A stretch of DNA of 64,000 nucleotides from Cedecea neteri (GCF_000758325.1 NZ_CP009459.1:3534001-3598000); one strand, 5' to 3'. Positions 1 through 9,393 are shown, counted from the first letter of the stretch. The notes: generated from the sequence alone by a model not told the origin. A program made the numbers and translations.

Positions 1-286
1 GTGTCAGCTTATTCATCAGCTGCAGCCCGCCTGGGTAGTCTCTTTTCACGATCCGCTGGGCTGTATCGAAGATCCGCACAGTTCCGCGCTGGGACACTGG
101 CTGGCAGAAGCCTTTGCGCTCCCGCTGGTGACCAGCGTTGGTTACGAAACGCCGGGGTCGTTCGGCAGCTGGTGTGCCGACTTAGGCCTGCCGTGTATTA
201 CGGCTGAATTCCCACCGATTTCAGCCGATGAGGCCAGCGAGCGCTACCTGCGGGCGATGACTGACCTTTTGCACTGGCACAGGTAA
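1..286 (+). CDS. mpaA: Murein tripeptide amidase MpaA, C-terminal part
   Basis: The second frame is open from base 2 to the TAA at 284-286 and encodes the last 94 residues of a zinc carboxypeptidase-like protein (QLQPAWVVSFHDPLGCIEDP near its start). This matches the C-terminal part of MpaA, which removes meso-diaminopimelate from murein tripeptide in the cytoplasm during cell-wall recycling. The 5' part is outside the window. It converges on ycjG with only 3 bases between the stops, and both products act on recycled murein peptides. An apparent open frame at 1-207 in another phase is a shadow of this gene. Confidence 0.9.
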   Translation, partial: CQLIHQLQPAWVVSFHDPLGCIEDPHSSALGHWLAEAFALPLVTSVGYETPGSFGSWCADLGLPCITAEFPPISADEASERYLRAMTDLLHWHR

Positions 287-289
287 ACG

Positions 290-1258
290 TTAAGGGTAAA
301 GTTTGCCCGTTTCAAAATGCAGCGAGGGCTCCACGTCGACGGCAAGCCAGGTGGGGCCATCGAGGTCGGCAAAGCGCACCTTAGCCGCCAGCGGTAAAGC
401 GGCGGCAATGGCGCGCGATGTGCATAGCATACAGCCGAGCATGACATCAAAACCCTGTTCCCGCGCGGCCTGAGCCAGCAATAATGCCTCGGTTAAGCCC
501 CCGGTTTTATCGAGTTTAACGTTCACCATGTCGTAGCGTCCGACAAGCGCTGGCAGGCTGCTGCGGGTGTGGCAGCTTTCGTCGGCACAAATCGGCAGCG
601 GGTGAATAAAATTCGCCAGCGCGTCATCATCCCCCGCCGGCAGCGGTTGTTCCAGCATCGCCACGTTGAGATCGGCCAGCAGCTGGCAGCGGGCGGCCAG
701 GCCATCGCTGCGCCAGGACTCGTTGGCATCCACAATCAAAATGGCTTCCGGCACCGCCGCCCGGATGGCCACCATCCGTTCGGTGATAAGGCGATCGTCC
801 AGTTTTACCTTGAGCAAACGCGCACCCTTCTGCCAAAGCAACGCCGCTGAGGCAGCCATTTGTTCCGGGGCGGCAATCGTCACGGTTTGCGCCGTGGTCA
901 CCATTTCCGGCAATTCGACGGCGTTCAGGGCTGATATCGTGGTGTGTTTCAGGCGGGCTTCCAGGTCCCAAAGCGCGCTGTCAATGGCGTTCCGCGCCGC
1001 CCCAGCCGGAAGAGCCTGCTGTAATTCAGCGCGCGTCATACCGCGCTCAAGCTGTGAAAGTACCGTGGTGATTTGGGCCAGTACCGAAGCATCGCTTTCG
1101 CCATAGCGCGGGTATGGCGTGCATTCGCCGACGCCTTTTATGCCGTTCTCTTCAATTTCCACCACCACCACTATCGCCTCACTGCGGGTTCCACGCGATA
1201 TCACAAATGGCGTATGGAGCGGCCAGGCTTCCTGGTAAACTTTCACTGTTCTCATCAT
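290..1258 (-). CDS. ycjG: L-Ala-D/L-Glu epimerase
   Basis: A 322-residue protein of the enolase superfamily (muconate-lactonizing subgroup), close in length to E. coli YcjG (321). It interconverts L-Ala-D-Glu and L-Ala-L-Glu so that murein dipeptides can be degraded. Visible motifs are KVKLDD (catalytic lysine region), DANESW, LEQPLP and ADESC (the three metal-ligand regions) and NVKLDKTGG (second catalytic lysine). It lies tail to tail with mpaA, the enzyme upstream of it in the same recycling route. It begins with two ATG codons in tandem, so the start could be one codon later. Confidence 0.93.
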   Translation of the reverse strand: MMRTVKVYQEAWPLHTPFVISRGTRSEAIVVVVEIEENGIKGVGECTPYPRYGESDASVLAQITTVLSQLERGMTRAELQQALPAGAARNAIDSALWDLEARLKHTTISALNAVELPEMVTTAQTVTIAAPEQMAASAALLWQKGARLLKVKLDDRLITERMVAIRAAVPEAILIVDANESWRSDGLAARCQLLADLNVAMLEQPLPAGDDDALANFIHPLPICADESCHTRSSLPALVGRYDMVNVKLDKTGGLTEALLLAQAAREQGFDVMLGCMLCTSRAIAAALPLAAKVRFADLDGPTWLAVDVEPSLHFETGKLYP

Positions 1259-1393
1259 CAGTCTCCCTTGGGGTTATCGCCTGAGTATAGCGAGCCCGCG
1301 CTTTTGCATGTACTTTCAGTTTTTTATGTTCATCACGGATTTCCTGGAATACACTGTCCCCGGCGTTAATTTTATGTAAAAGGAAGATTAAAC

Positions 1394-1900
1394 ATGTCAC
1401 AAACCGTTCATTTCCAGGGCAACCCGGTCAAGGTTGCAGGTCAGATCCCACAGACGGGCAGCAAAGCCGCCGCCTTCTCTCTGGTCGCGAAAGATCTTTC
1501 TGACGTTGCGCTGAGCCAGTTTGCCGGCAAACGTAAAGTGCTGAATATTTTCCCAAGCATCGACACCGGTGTGTGTGCCGCGTCCGTGCGCAAATTCAAC
1601 CAGCTGGCTACCGAGCTGGATAACACCGTTGTGCTGTGTATTTCTGCCGACCTGCCGTTCGCTCAGTCCCGTTTCTGCGGCGCTGAAGGCCTGAACAACG
1701 TTGTCACCCTGTCCACCCTGCGTAACCCTGAGTTCCAACAGACTTACGGCGTCAGCATTGCCGAAGGCGCGCTGAAAGGCCTGACCGCACGTGCGGTAGT
1801 GGTTATCAATGAAAACGATGAAGTGATCTTCAGCGAGCTGGTGAATGAAATCACCACCGAGCCGGATTACGCTGCGGCACTGGAAGTGCTGAAGGCTTAA
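1394..1900 (+). CDS. tpx: Thiol peroxidase Tpx
   Basis: A 168-residue atypical 2-Cys peroxiredoxin that reduces lipid and alkyl hydroperoxides using thioredoxin. The peroxidatic cysteine is Cys61 in the TGVCAAS motif and the resolving cysteine is Cys95 in SRFCGAEG; Cys82 is also kept. Length and sequence match the E. coli enzyme throughout. The ATG follows an AGGAAG ribosome site. It is transcribed alone, divergent from ycjG, and ends at a strong terminator shared with tyrR. Confidence 0.97.
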   Translation: MSQTVHFQGNPVKVAGQIPQTGSKAAAFSLVAKDLSDVALSQFAGKRKVLNIFPSIDTGVCAASVRKFNQLATELDNTVVLCISADLPFAQSRFCGAEGLNNVVTLSTLRNPEFQQTYGVSIAEGALKGLTARAVVVINENDEVIFSELVNEITTEPDYAAALEVLKA

Positions 1901-1921
1901 GCTTAAAGCCTGTATGAAAAG

Positions 1922-1947
1922 AAAACCCCGGGAGACCGGGGTTTTTT
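1922..1947. terminator. Bidirectional terminator between tpx and tyrR
   Basis: The stem CCCCGG/CCGGGG with a GAGA loop is followed by six T on the plus strand (end of tpx) and preceded by AAAA, which gives a short U-tract on the minus strand (end of tyrR). Confidence 0.9.
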
Positions 1948-1951
1948 GTTT

Positions 1952-3514
1952 TTACTCTTCGCCCTTCTTCTGGCTCAGCCCGTACTCACGCAGCTTGTTG
2001 GCGATCGCGGTATGGGAAACGCCCAACCGTTTTGCCAGCTTGCGCGTGCTTGGATAACTGCGGTAAAGCTGCGTTAACACCGAACGCTCAAAGCGGCTGG
2101 TAATATCGTCCAGCGAGCCTTCCATTGCCTCTTCCCCCACGGCCAGGCTGGCCGAGTCAAAGTCCGGCAGCAGGATGTCCTGCGGACGCAGCTCGTAGCC
2201 TTCCAGCTGGGTTAAAGCGCGGTAGATAGCGTTTTTCAGCTGACGCACGTTGCCCGGCCAGCCGTAGCGCGTCAGCACGCTGCTTAAATCGTGAGATAGC
2301 TTAGGCCGCGGTACGCCCTGCTCGTCGGCAAAGCGCGCCACAAACAGTTCCGTCAGCGGCATGATGTCCTGCGGGCGATCGCGCAGCGGCGGCAGGTTCA
2401 GGGTCAGGACATTGAGGCGATAATAGAGATCCTCGCGGAAATCACCTTTCTGCACCAGCTCCACCAGATTTTTTTGCGTCGCGCAAATCACGCGGACATC
2501 AACATGCACCTCGTGTTCTTCGCCCACGCGACGGAACGTGCCGTCGTTCAGGAAGCGCAGCAGTTTGGTCTGCATACGCGGCGACATTTCGCCGATTTCA
2601 TCCAGCAGCACAGAACCACCGTTGGCCTGCTCAAAGAAGCCTTTTTTACCTTCGACGGCGTTGGCATAAGCCCCGGCCGCGTGACCAAACAGTTCGCTTT
2701 CGATCACATCGTCAGGAATAGAGCCGCAGTTCAGCGCCAGGTAAGGTTTTTGCGCTCGCGGGCTGCTCAGGTGGCAGGCGTTGGCCAGAAGATCTTTGCC
2801 TGTACCGGTATCGCCCACAATCAGCAGCGGCGCATTCAGCAGCGACAGTTTACGGGCCTGTTCAACCACATGACGCATTTTCTGGCTGACAGCGACAATC
2901 TGGTCAAAGGCGCTGAAATCGCTGCTGGAGAGGTTTTGCAGCTGGCGCCCCATGCGCACGGTAGAACGCAGCATCACCACCGCGCCCACCAGCAGCGGCT
3001 GATTATCTTCACCATCCAGATGAACCGGGGTTATCTCCAGCAGGAAGTTTTGCCCGTGGATCACAACATGTTCGGTATGGGAGTCGTGCGGCTCGCTCTC
3101 CAGCCAGCGGGTAAAGTTAAACCCGCTGATCAACGTGCCCGCATTATGGTTACGCAGACGATCTTCGCTCTGCCCAAACAGCGCGCAGCTTGCCGGGTTA
3201 GCCAGTTCAACTTTACTGCGCATATCCAGCGACAGCACCGGCTCCGGCAGAGCTTCAAGTAGCGCGCTCAGGGCGCGATGTTCACGCTCGGATGGCATCC
3301 ACGGCACTTTACGCACATCGGTAACGTCAGGGATGCGGCGAATTTCCGCCATCAGGCTGCTGAAAGATTCAAAATCAAGGGAGGAGAAATTAAGGTAAAT
3401 ACGCCCGATCGGGTCAATTTCGATACCGCGCAAATCAATACCGCGCAGTACTAACAGATCGAGCAGTTCACGAGTGAGACCAAGGCGGTCCTGACAAAAG
3501 ACTTCCAGACGCAT
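1952..3514 (-). CDS. tyrR: Aromatic amino-acid transcriptional regulator TyrR
   Basis: A 520-residue regulator (E. coli 513) that represses or activates aromatic biosynthesis and transport genes in response to Tyr, Phe and Trp with ATP. In order it has an N-terminal ACT domain (about 1-75), a PAS domain (about 78-190), an AAA+ domain (about 205-430) with Walker A GDTGTGKD, and a C-terminal Fis-type HTH (STRKLAKRLGVSHTAIANKL). The GAFTGA loop of sigma-54 activators is replaced by a degenerate GAYANA, as expected because TyrR works with sigma-70. It is monocistronic, between ycjF and tpx. Confidence 0.96.
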   Translation of the reverse strand: MRLEVFCQDRLGLTRELLDLLVLRGIDLRGIEIDPIGRIYLNFSSLDFESFSSLMAEIRRIPDVTDVRKVPWMPSEREHRALSALLEALPEPVLSLDMRSKVELANPASCALFGQSEDRLRNHNAGTLISGFNFTRWLESEPHDSHTEHVVIHGQNFLLEITPVHLDGEDNQPLLVGAVVMLRSTVRMGRQLQNLSSSDFSAFDQIVAVSQKMRHVVEQARKLSLLNAPLLIVGDTGTGKDLLANACHLSSPRAQKPYLALNCGSIPDDVIESELFGHAAGAYANAVEGKKGFFEQANGGSVLLDEIGEMSPRMQTKLLRFLNDGTFRRVGEEHEVHVDVRVICATQKNLVELVQKGDFREDLYYRLNVLTLNLPPLRDRPQDIMPLTELFVARFADEQGVPRPKLSHDLSSVLTRYGWPGNVRQLKNAIYRALTQLEGYELRPQDILLPDFDSASLAVGEEAMEGSLDDITSRFERSVLTQLYRSYPSTRKLAKRLGVSHTAIANKLREYGLSQKKGEE

Positions 3515-3689
3515 GCAGGTGACCTTATGTTACGAAAAACGGCCTATACGACCTTCAGCCGGGCTGAAGGACCTCATAGAGTTGCAGGGATAATAACGCA
3601 GTTAGCCGTTGGCAAGAAGATACCTGTCATGAAATGTTGACACTAAAAGACAAACCACTGGTCAACAAGCACGAAATTTATACCTGCGC

Positions 3690-3720
3690 TGTAAACAACA
3701 AAGGGCAGCCGAAGCCGCCC
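3690..3720 (-). terminator. Terminator after ycjF
   Basis: Read on the minus strand, GGGCGGC-TTCG-GCTGCCC (one G-U pair, stable TTCG loop) is followed by a T-rich tract (TTTGTTGTTT). It lies just beyond the ycjF stop and ends the psp-ycjXF transcript before tyrR. Confidence 0.75.
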
Positions 3721-3740
3721 TTAGGGTCAATGATACAAAT

Positions 3741-4808
3741 TCAGCTAGCCGGTTTGTTTTTCCCGGAGGCCAGCGTCTCTTTCAGCTGAACCAGAAGCTG
3801 TTTACGGAAATCCCCCAGCCGGGGCTTGTCATCCTCCAGCCACGGCAGCGGACGACAGAGTTCCATCGCCTTAATACCCAGACGGGCAGTTAACAGCCCG
3901 GCCCCAATCCCCTGCGCGGCACGAGCCGAAAGCCTGGCGGCAATGTCCTGCGACATCCAGTCCATGCCGACTTCACGCACCAGCTCGCTCGCCCCGGCGA
4001 AAGCGATATTCAGCAGCACCAGGCGGAACAGGCGAATGCGGCTGAAATAGCCCAGTTCGATACCGTACAGCGTGGCGATGCGGTTGATCAGGCGCAGGTT
4101 ACGCCAGGCAATAAAAGCCATATCCACCAGCGCCAGCGGGCTGACGGCGATCATCAGCGTGGACTCAGCGGCCGAGCGGCTAATTTCACGGCGGGCCTGC
4201 GCGTCCAGCACCGGCTGAACAAGCTGAGCATAAAGCGCCACGACTTCCCGGTCGTTGTGGGTTTCATGGATCGAGGCATACCAGCGCTGCAGCGCCGGAT
4301 GGCCTTTATCCAGCCCGGCCTGGCCGGCCAGTTTTTCGCAGAACGCCCGCCCTCTGCCCGTACTATGGCTGGCGAGCAGCTCTCGCGCCTCGTCACGCTC
4401 TTCGGCACGCTGGCGCAAACGCCACAACCGCCGCCATTCGCTGGCAATCGAGCCAACGCCAGCCGCGACGATAAGCCCCCCGGCAACGCCGCCGCCAAGC
4501 GCGATCCAGTCCTGAGTCACAAAAGCGTTGTGGGTCCACTGTACGCCCTGAGCCACGACGCTGACGCCGAACAGCGCCAGCCCGGCGGTCACCATTTTGC
4601 GCCACAGGCTGCGTTTCGGCCTTAAAGCAGCCTCAATAACCGCCTCAGCCTGCCCTTCTTCGTCGGCAAGCGTTTCAGCGCTGGCGGTGACCGGGGTAAA
4701 CTTTTGCGCTTCCGGTTCACTGAACGCGTGTGCCGCTTTCCAGTCCTGCTCTTTTTCCACTTCCAGCGGCTGCGCAAAATCGATGCGCGGTTTAATAGGA
4801 TCGCTCAT
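3741..4808 (-). CDS. ycjF: UPF0283 inner-membrane protein YcjF
   Basis: A 355-residue protein of the YcjF family (UPF0283/DUF697). It has a charged cytoplasmic N-terminus (about 1-65), two hydrophobic segments near 70-90 and 100-120, and a C-terminal region with further hydrophobic stretches ([17 protein letters not shown]). It starts within the last codons of ycjX (ATGA overlap, 4 bases), so the two are translationally coupled. The pair is part of the PspF-controlled stress regulon in several enterobacteria. Its biochemical role is unknown. Confidence 0.92.
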   Translation of the reverse strand: MSDPIKPRIDFAQPLEVEKEQDWKAAHAFSEPEAQKFTPVTASAETLADEEGQAEAVIEAALRPKRSLWRKMVTAGLALFGVSVVAQGVQWTHNAFVTQDWIALGGGVAGGLIVAAGVGSIASEWRRLWRLRQRAEERDEARELLASHSTGRGRAFCEKLAGQAGLDKGHPALQRWYASIHETHNDREVVALYAQLVQPVLDAQARREISRSAAESTLMIAVSPLALVDMAFIAWRNLRLINRIATLYGIELGYFSRIRLFRLVLLNIAFAGASELVREVGMDWMSQDIAARLSARAAQGIGAGLLTARLGIKAMELCRPLPWLEDDKPRLGDFRKQLLVQLKETLASGKNKPAS

Positions 4809-6202
4809 CGCAATTTATCTCCAATTAAGAATTCCAGCGCCGCATCCAGTCTGATGTGCGGCAGCGGACGGTCAACGTCCATCACCTGCGGCCGGAACTG
4901 TTCGAACTGAAAGCCCTGATTTTGCCAGAAAGCATTGCCAGGCAGGCGCGAAGGCACCTCCCCCGGATACACCGTCAGCGGCGCACCGTCGCTCAGGCGA
5001 TTGCCGCGCAGTGCCGGGATTTGTTCCCCCTGCACGTCCACCATGCCGCTTTGCGTTGCCTGCACGGAAGCCAATCCCATGCAGTCCATGCTGATGCCTT
5101 CGAAGGCCGCATTTTGCCAGGCGTCCTGCACGAGCTGTTGCAGCAGAGAAACCATGTTGGCGTGCTGATCTACCGTAACATGGTCGGCTTTGGTGGCCGC
5201 AAACAGCAGCTTATCGATCACCGGGGAAAACAGACGGCGGAACAGCGTGCGCTGCCCGTAGTGGAAGCTTTGCATTAGCTGGGTTAACGCCAGCCGCATA
5301 TCGTTGAACGCCTGAGGCCCGCTGTTGAGCGGCTGCAGGCAATCCACCAGCACTATCTGACGGTCGAAGCGCAGGAAGTGATTCTTGTAGAACCCCTTCA
5401 CCACCTTTTCACAGTAGTAATCAAAACGCGCGCGCAGCATGCCGATGTTGCTGCCCTTATCCGCCTGGGCCAGCTTCGACTCACCAAAAGCATCCACATC
5501 TGGCCACGGGAAGAACTGCAGCGCGGGTGCGCCCGCCATGTCTCCGGGCAGGATAAAGCGCCCCGGCTGAATAAAATGCAGCCCTTCTTTTTTGCAGCGC
5601 ATCAGGTAGTCGGTCCACGCTTCGGCAATCGCCGCCAGGCGGTTTTCATCGGCGGGAGCGAGAGGATCTAACCCTTCGCAAAGGCGGCGCCATTCCGCCG
5701 ACCACTCGGCGCGCTGGCCCTGCAGCAGGCCGGTCATCTGGCGCGACCAGCTCAGGTAATCCTGTGCCAGCATGGGCAGGTCGAGCAGCCACTCACCAGG
5801 GTAATCCACAATTTCCAGGTAAAGCGTGGACGTGTCTTTGAAGTGGCGCAGCAGCGAGTCGTTAGAACGGTATCGTAGCGCCAGGCGCATTTCGCTTACG
5901 CCGCGAGTCGGCGTCGGCCAGGCTGGAGGCGTGCCAAAAAGCTGCGCCATACCTTCATCATAGGTGAAACGTTGAATGCCCAGATCGCGCTGTGGTACAC
6001 GTTTAACGCCAAGCAAACGCTCTTCACGCGCGGCGCTAAGCATTGGCAGCCGTGCACCGGTATGAATGCCCAGCAGTTGGTTGACCATCGCGGTGATAAA
6101 TGCGGTTTTACCGCTGCGGCTCAACCCGGTTACCGCGAGGCGTAAATGACGATCGACGCCCCGGTTTACCAGGGCGTTAAATTCGTTTTTGAGTCGGTTC
6201 AT
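4805..6202 (-). CDS. ycjX: YcjX family P-loop ATPase/GTPase (DUF463)
   Basis: A 465-residue protein of the YcjX/DUF463 family. The Walker A loop [10 protein letters not shown] lies near residue 28, and EIVDYPGEW resembles a G3-type DxPG motif, so it is likely a GTP- or ATP-binding protein. An AGGAC ribosome site precedes the ATG. It is coupled to ycjF and lies 112 bases after pspD. In E. coli it is separated from pspABCDE by the ycjM-W cluster; here it directly follows the psp genes, so it probably shares the membrane-stress response. The molecular function is not established. Confidence 0.93.
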   Translation of the reverse strand: MNRLKNEFNALVNRGVDRHLRLAVTGLSRSGKTAFITAMVNQLLGIHTGARLPMLSAAREERLLGVKRVPQRDLGIQRFTYDEGMAQLFGTPPAWPTPTRGVSEMRLALRYRSNDSLLRHFKDTSTLYLEIVDYPGEWLLDLPMLAQDYLSWSRQMTGLLQGQRAEWSAEWRRLCEGLDPLAPADENRLAAIAEAWTDYLMRCKKEGLHFIQPGRFILPGDMAGAPALQFFPWPDVDAFGESKLAQADKGSNIGMLRARFDYYCEKVVKGFYKNHFLRFDRQIVLVDCLQPLNSGPQAFNDMRLALTQLMQSFHYGQRTLFRRLFSPVIDKLLFAATKADHVTVDQHANMVSLLQQLVQDAWQNAAFEGISMDCMGLASVQATQSGMVDVQGEQIPALRGNRLSDGAPLTVYPGEVPSRLPGNAFWQNQGFQFEQFRPQVMDVDRPLPHIRLDAALEFLIGDKLR

Positions 6203-6314
6203 AAGCGTCCTGATTGCCTTCCGCTGCAGAAAATACCTTCATTGATAATATCAAATGGGGGCGATTGCCAGGAATCAAAGCATGGCGCGGAGGAACCCGC
6301 CGCCGGGAGGAAGG

Positions 6315-6545
6315 TTATTTTGCCATGCGGCGGTCGTAACGATCAGAGACGTTGCGCAGGATGCGGGTCAGTAACGGCTCCAGCACCACGGCCAGTATCA
6401 TTTTCAACGGACGGCGGGCTACCGATTTGATCGCCCACGCCGCAAAACCCGCCGGGCCGAAGCGCAGCGCGGCAAGTAAAGCAAGCTTCCCGGCAAGTTT
6501 CAGGCCTGGTTTAGCTTTCTGGCTGACGGAATGGAATGTAGTCAT
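6315..6545 (-). CDS. pspD: Phage shock protein PspD
   Basis: A 76-residue peripheral inner-membrane protein. I start it at the internal ATG at 6545 ([10 protein letters not shown]) because a GGAGAG ribosome site lies just upstream and the E. coli protein (73 residues) aligns from there; a longer frame to 6605 has no such support. The core [20 protein letters not shown] and the VARRPLKM motif are typical. Its role in the Psp response is minor and unclear. It is cut off from pspC by a 191-bp repeat element. No pspE follows; ycjX comes next. Confidence 0.9.
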   Translation of the reverse strand: MTTFHSVSQKAKPGLKLAGKLALLAALRFGPAGFAAWAIKSVARRPLKMILAVVLEPLLTRILRNVSDRYDRRMAK

Positions 6546-6598
6546 TGTCTCTCCAAAAGCGGTTAATTGCGGTGCGCGGTTGGCATTGAGCCTGGGCG

Positions 6599-6789
6599 CC
6601 CTCACCCCGGCCCTCTCCCCCAGGAGAGGGAGAAAACCTGTTTATCCCTTCTCCCTCAATAGCAAAATAGCGCCTCTGTTTATCCCTTTTCCCTCAATGG
6701 CAGAATAGCACCTGTCTATCCCCTCTCCCTCAATGGCGGAAAAGCACCTGTTTATCCCCTCTCCCTCAGGGAGAGGGTTAGGGTGAGGG
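6599..6789. repeat. Composite repeat: inverted ends around four tandem 36-38 bp units
   Basis: The ends CCCTCACCC-CGG-CCCTCTCCC (6599-6619) and GGGAGAGGG-TTA-GGGTGAGGG (6769-6789) are 21-bp inverted repeats differing only in the central three bases. Each end also folds on itself (6611-6630 and about 6759-6777). Between them lie tandem units at 6637-6672, 6673-6710, 6711-6746 and 6747 onward, each starting CCTGTTTATCCC or similar and holding CTCCCTCAATGGC. The end sequence resembles palindromic repeats scattered in many proteobacterial genomes. It fills the whole pspC-pspD gap and should form strong RNA structure in the operon mRNA. Confidence 0.85.
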
Positions 6790-6794
6790 TTGTT

Positions 6795-7154
6795 TTACAG
6801 CTGACGAAAACGGCTGCGCAGCGTAAAGGTGTCAGACGTAATATAACGCTCCATCGAGCGTAAACGTTGCTCACCGGCAGCCAGCTCCGCATCCACCGCG
6901 TTCAGCAGATCGCGGTTGGTTGGTTGCGTATCTTTTTCATCTGCGCCGTAGGGCATGGGGTCGAGCACGAAAGTCATCACGATGTAGGCCACCAGCACAA
7001 AGAACGACAGGCCAAAGAATATCGATAAAATCGCAATGGCGCGAACCAGCTTGACCGGCACATCAAGGTATTGCGCAATACCCGCGCAAACCCCTTTCAC
7101 CATCCCTTTCTCAGGGATGCGCCACAGCTTACGACCGGAAAATGAATTCACCAT
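6795..7154 (-). CDS. pspC: Phage shock protein PspC
   Basis: A 119-residue inner-membrane protein, the same length as in E. coli. The N-terminal PspC domain (about 8-70) contains RIPEKGMVKGVCAGIAQYLD and a hydrophobic segment (AILSIFFGLSFFVLVAYIVM); the C-terminal half is charged and helical. With PspB it senses membrane stress and draws PspA away from PspF. Its ATG overlaps the stop of pspB by one base. The composite repeat begins right after its stop and may affect expression of the genes beyond. Confidence 0.96.
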   Translation of the reverse strand: MVNSFSGRKLWRIPEKGMVKGVCAGIAQYLDVPVKLVRAIAILSIFFGLSFFVLVAYIVMTFVLDPMPYGADEKDTQPTNRDLLNAVDAELAAGEQRLRSMERYITSDTFTLRSRFRQL

Positions 7155-7378
7155 TAGTTGTTTCTCCAGTTCGGGTGTTCGGCATCGAGGATCTGTTCCA
7201 GAGACTGAATGCGCTCCCGCATCTGTCGCGCCTCATCGGTCAACTGGGCGAGCCGCTGCTGCTCACTCTGTGAAAGCTGCCCTGCATCAGGACGGTTGCT
7301 GTAGTGAAGCCACAGCCAAATCGGCGCCACGAACAGCACAAAGATGGTCAGCGGGATAGCAAGAAAAAGCGCAGTCAT
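7154..7378 (-). CDS. pspB: Phage shock protein PspB
   Basis: A 74-residue inner-membrane protein (E. coli 74). One N-terminal transmembrane helix (LFLAIPLTIFVLFVAPIWLWL) is followed by a cytoplasmic coiled-coil rich in Gln, Arg and Glu. It acts with PspC to relay envelope stress to PspA. It lies 61 bases after pspA in the same operon and its stop overlaps the start of pspC by one base. Confidence 0.96.
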   Translation of the reverse strand: MTALFLAIPLTIFVLFVAPIWLWLHYSNRPDAGQLSQSEQQRLAQLTDEARQMRERIQSLEQILDAEHPNWRNN

Positions 7379-7439
7379 GTGTACTCCTTACGGGTCAGGC
7401 TTGAGTCGCGATGCACCGGGCGCATCGCGGCCTGGATTA

Positions 7440-8108
7440 TTATTGACGATCCTGGTTCATTTTTGCTTTCAGCGCGGCAATCTGGGCGCTGATTTCATCA
7501 TCCGCTTTCAGCTCGGCAAACTGCGCGTCCAGAGACTTCTGTTTGCCAAAGGCGTGGCTTTCCGCCTCGGATTCCATCTGGTCGATGCGGCGCTCGAAAG
7601 ATTCGAATCGGGCCATCGCTTCATCCAGTTTACCGCTATCCAGCTGGCGGCGAACATCGCGTGAAGAAGAGGCCGCCTGATGACGCAGGGTCAACGCCTG
7701 CTGGCGAGCGCGAGTTTCGCTCAGCTTGTTTTCCAGCTCGCCGATTTCTTTCTTCATGCGCGCCAGAGTTTCATCCACGTGCACGACTTCATTTTCCAGC
7801 GTGACTATCAGGTCAGTCAGCTTCTGTTTTTCAATCAGTGCGGCACGCGCCAGATCTTCTTTCTCTTTACGCAGCGCCAGTTCGGCTTTTTCCTGCCATT
7901 CGGCCTGCTGCGCGGTAGCTTGTTCCACGCGGCGGCTCAACTGTTTCTTTTCGGCCAGAGCGCGGGCTGAAGTGGAGCGCACTTCCACCAGCGTGTCTTC
8001 CATTTCCTGAATCATCAGGCGCACAAGCTTCTGCGGATCTTCCGCTTTCTCCAGCAGGGAGTTGATGTTCGCATTCACGATGTCGGCAAAACGAGAAAAA
8101 ATACCCAT
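7440..8108 (-). CDS. pspA: Phage shock protein PspA (IM30/ESCRT-III family)
   Basis: A 222-residue, almost wholly coiled-coil protein of the PspA/Vipp1 family, the same length as in E. coli. The N-terminal amphipathic helix ([20 protein letters not shown]) binds stressed membrane. In unstressed cells PspA binds and inhibits PspF; under stress it oligomerises on the inner membrane and limits proton leakage. It is the first gene of pspABCD-ycjXF, downstream of a sigma-54 promoter. Confidence 0.98.
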   Translation of the reverse strand: MGIFSRFADIVNANINSLLEKAEDPQKLVRLMIQEMEDTLVEVRSTSARALAEKKQLSRRVEQATAQQAEWQEKAELALRKEKEDLARAALIEKQKLTDLIVTLENEVVHVDETLARMKKEIGELENKLSETRARQQALTLRHQAASSSRDVRRQLDSGKLDEAMARFESFERRIDQMESEAESHAFGKQKSLDAQFAELKADDEISAQIAALKAKMNQDRQ

Positions 8109-8165
8109 AATTCAATCCTCTTAGTCATTATCTCAGGTGCCAGGCACTCTGCTCTGACAGGATAT

Positions 8166-8182
8166 TGCAGCATCCGTGCCAA
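8166..8182 (-). promoter_or_regulatory. Sigma-54 promoter of the psp operon
   Basis: On the minus strand TTGGCACGGATGCTGCA gives the GG (-24) and GC (-12) elements with the required 10 bases between them. Transcription should start about 12 bases on, near 8155, some 46 bases before the pspA ATG. The A/T-rich stretch at 8183-8270 is where the PspF enhancer and an IHF site would be expected, and also where the pspF promoter must lie; I did not identify these sites exactly. Confidence 0.88.
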
Positions 8183-8280
8183 CTTTTTATTTCATTGATT
8201 AATAAGGATTCATGGAAATTTGACGATCCCATAAAAGCCGCTATAGTGGTTAAATTAACTAACTATTAGTGAATTTAACC

Positions 8281-9279
8281 ATGCCTGAAAATAAGGACAG
8301 CCTGATCGGAGAGGCGAATAGCTTTCTGGAGGTCATGGAGCAAGTTTCCCGTCTGGCCCCGCTGAATAAGCCCGTGCTGGTCATCGGCGAACGCGGCACC
8401 GGGAAAGAGCTTATCGCCAACCGCCTGCATTTCCTCTCCCAGCGCTGGCAGGGGCCGTTTATCTCCCTCAACTGTGCGGCGCTGAACGAAAACCTGCTCG
8501 ACAGCGAGCTGTTTGGCCACGAAGCAGGGGCGTTTACCGGCGCGCAGAAGCGCCACCAGGGCCGCTTTGAGCGCGCGGAAGGCGGCACGTTGTTTCTGGA
8601 TGAACTGGCCACGGCCCCAATGCTGGTGCAGGAGAAGCTGCTGCGGGTGGTGGAATACGGCGAACTTGAGCGCGTGGGCGGCAGCCAGCCACTGCAGGTG
8701 AATACTCGCCTGGTCTGCGCCACCAACGCTGATTTGCCGGAGTTGGCCGAACAAGGGAAATTCCGCGCCGACCTTCTCGACAGACTGGCGTTTGACGTAG
8801 TGATGCTCCCGCCCCTGCGCGAGCGGCGATCGGATATCCTGCTGCTGGCCGATCACTTTGCCATTCAAATGTGCCGGGAACTTAATCTGCCGCTGTTCCC
8901 CGGCTTTACCGGGAGGGCCTGCGAGACGCTGCTTAACTATGGCTGGCCGGGCAACATCCGTGAGCTGAAAAACGTGGTCGAGCGCTCGGTTTACCGCCAC
9001 GGCTCAAGTGATGAAGCACTGGATAACATTATCCTTAACCCTTTTACTCATAAACCTGCCCCGCTCCATCAGGCCAGACAAGAGGCTCCGGCGAACCTGC
9101 CCGGCCTGCCGCTCGATCTGCGAAGCTGGCAAAACGAACAGGAGAAAAACCTGCTGGAACAAAGCCTGAAGCAGGCAACTTTTAACCAGCGCCGGGCTGC
9201 AGAACTGCTGGGCGTGAGTTATCATCAGCTACGAGCGATGCTGAAAAAGCACCAGTTAAGCAGCCTGACGCCGGACTGA
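8281..9279 (+). CDS. pspF: Sigma-54-dependent psp activator PspF
   Basis: A 332-residue bacterial enhancer-binding protein without a sensor domain. The AAA+ domain has Walker A GERGTGKE, the GAFTGA loop that contacts sigma-54, and LFLDEL (Walker B region); a Fis-type HTH is C-terminal (NQRRAAELLGVSYHQLRAML). I use the ATG at 8281 (MPENKDSL), which aligns with the E. coli start, rather than the in-frame GTG at 8269; neither has a strong ribosome site. It is divergent from pspA. sapA follows 112 bases later, whereas in E. coli the puu cluster lies between. Confidence 0.95.
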   Translation: MPENKDSLIGEANSFLEVMEQVSRLAPLNKPVLVIGERGTGKELIANRLHFLSQRWQGPFISLNCAALNENLLDSELFGHEAGAFTGAQKRHQGRFERAEGGTLFLDELATAPMLVQEKLLRVVEYGELERVGGSQPLQVNTRLVCATNADLPELAEQGKFRADLLDRLAFDVVMLPPLRERRSDILLLADHFAIQMCRELNLPLFPGFTGRACETLLNYGWPGNIRELKNVVERSVYRHGSSDEALDNIILNPFTHKPAPLHQARQEAPANLPGLPLDLRSWQNEQEKNLLEQSLKQATFNQRRAAELLGVSYHQLRAMLKKHQLSSLTPD

Positions 9280-9292
9280 ACGGCGTTTTTTT
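9268..9292 (+). terminator. Terminator overlapping the end of pspF
   Basis: ACGCCG-GACTGAA-CGGCGT followed by a run of T. The pspF stop codon (9277-9279) lies in the loop, so the last pspF codons form part of the terminator. Confidence 0.8.
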
Positions 9293-9393
9293 CATCGTCC
9301 TGCGCAGAAAATTGCCGATCGTCACCAGTAATTTTGGGGAGAAGGCAAGAGTGCGATACACTTTGCCCATCACTTGAGATAACTCAAAAACTT

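Noticed and set aside
1-207. Open frame starting at base 1 in the first phase
   Set aside because: It reads mpaA in the wrong phase; the second phase gives recognisable MpaA sequence to 286.
6637-6789. Tandem 36-38 bp repeats as a possible CRISPR array
   Set aside because: The units are directly adjacent with no unique spacers, vary in sequence, and sit between inverted ends. No cas gene is nearby.
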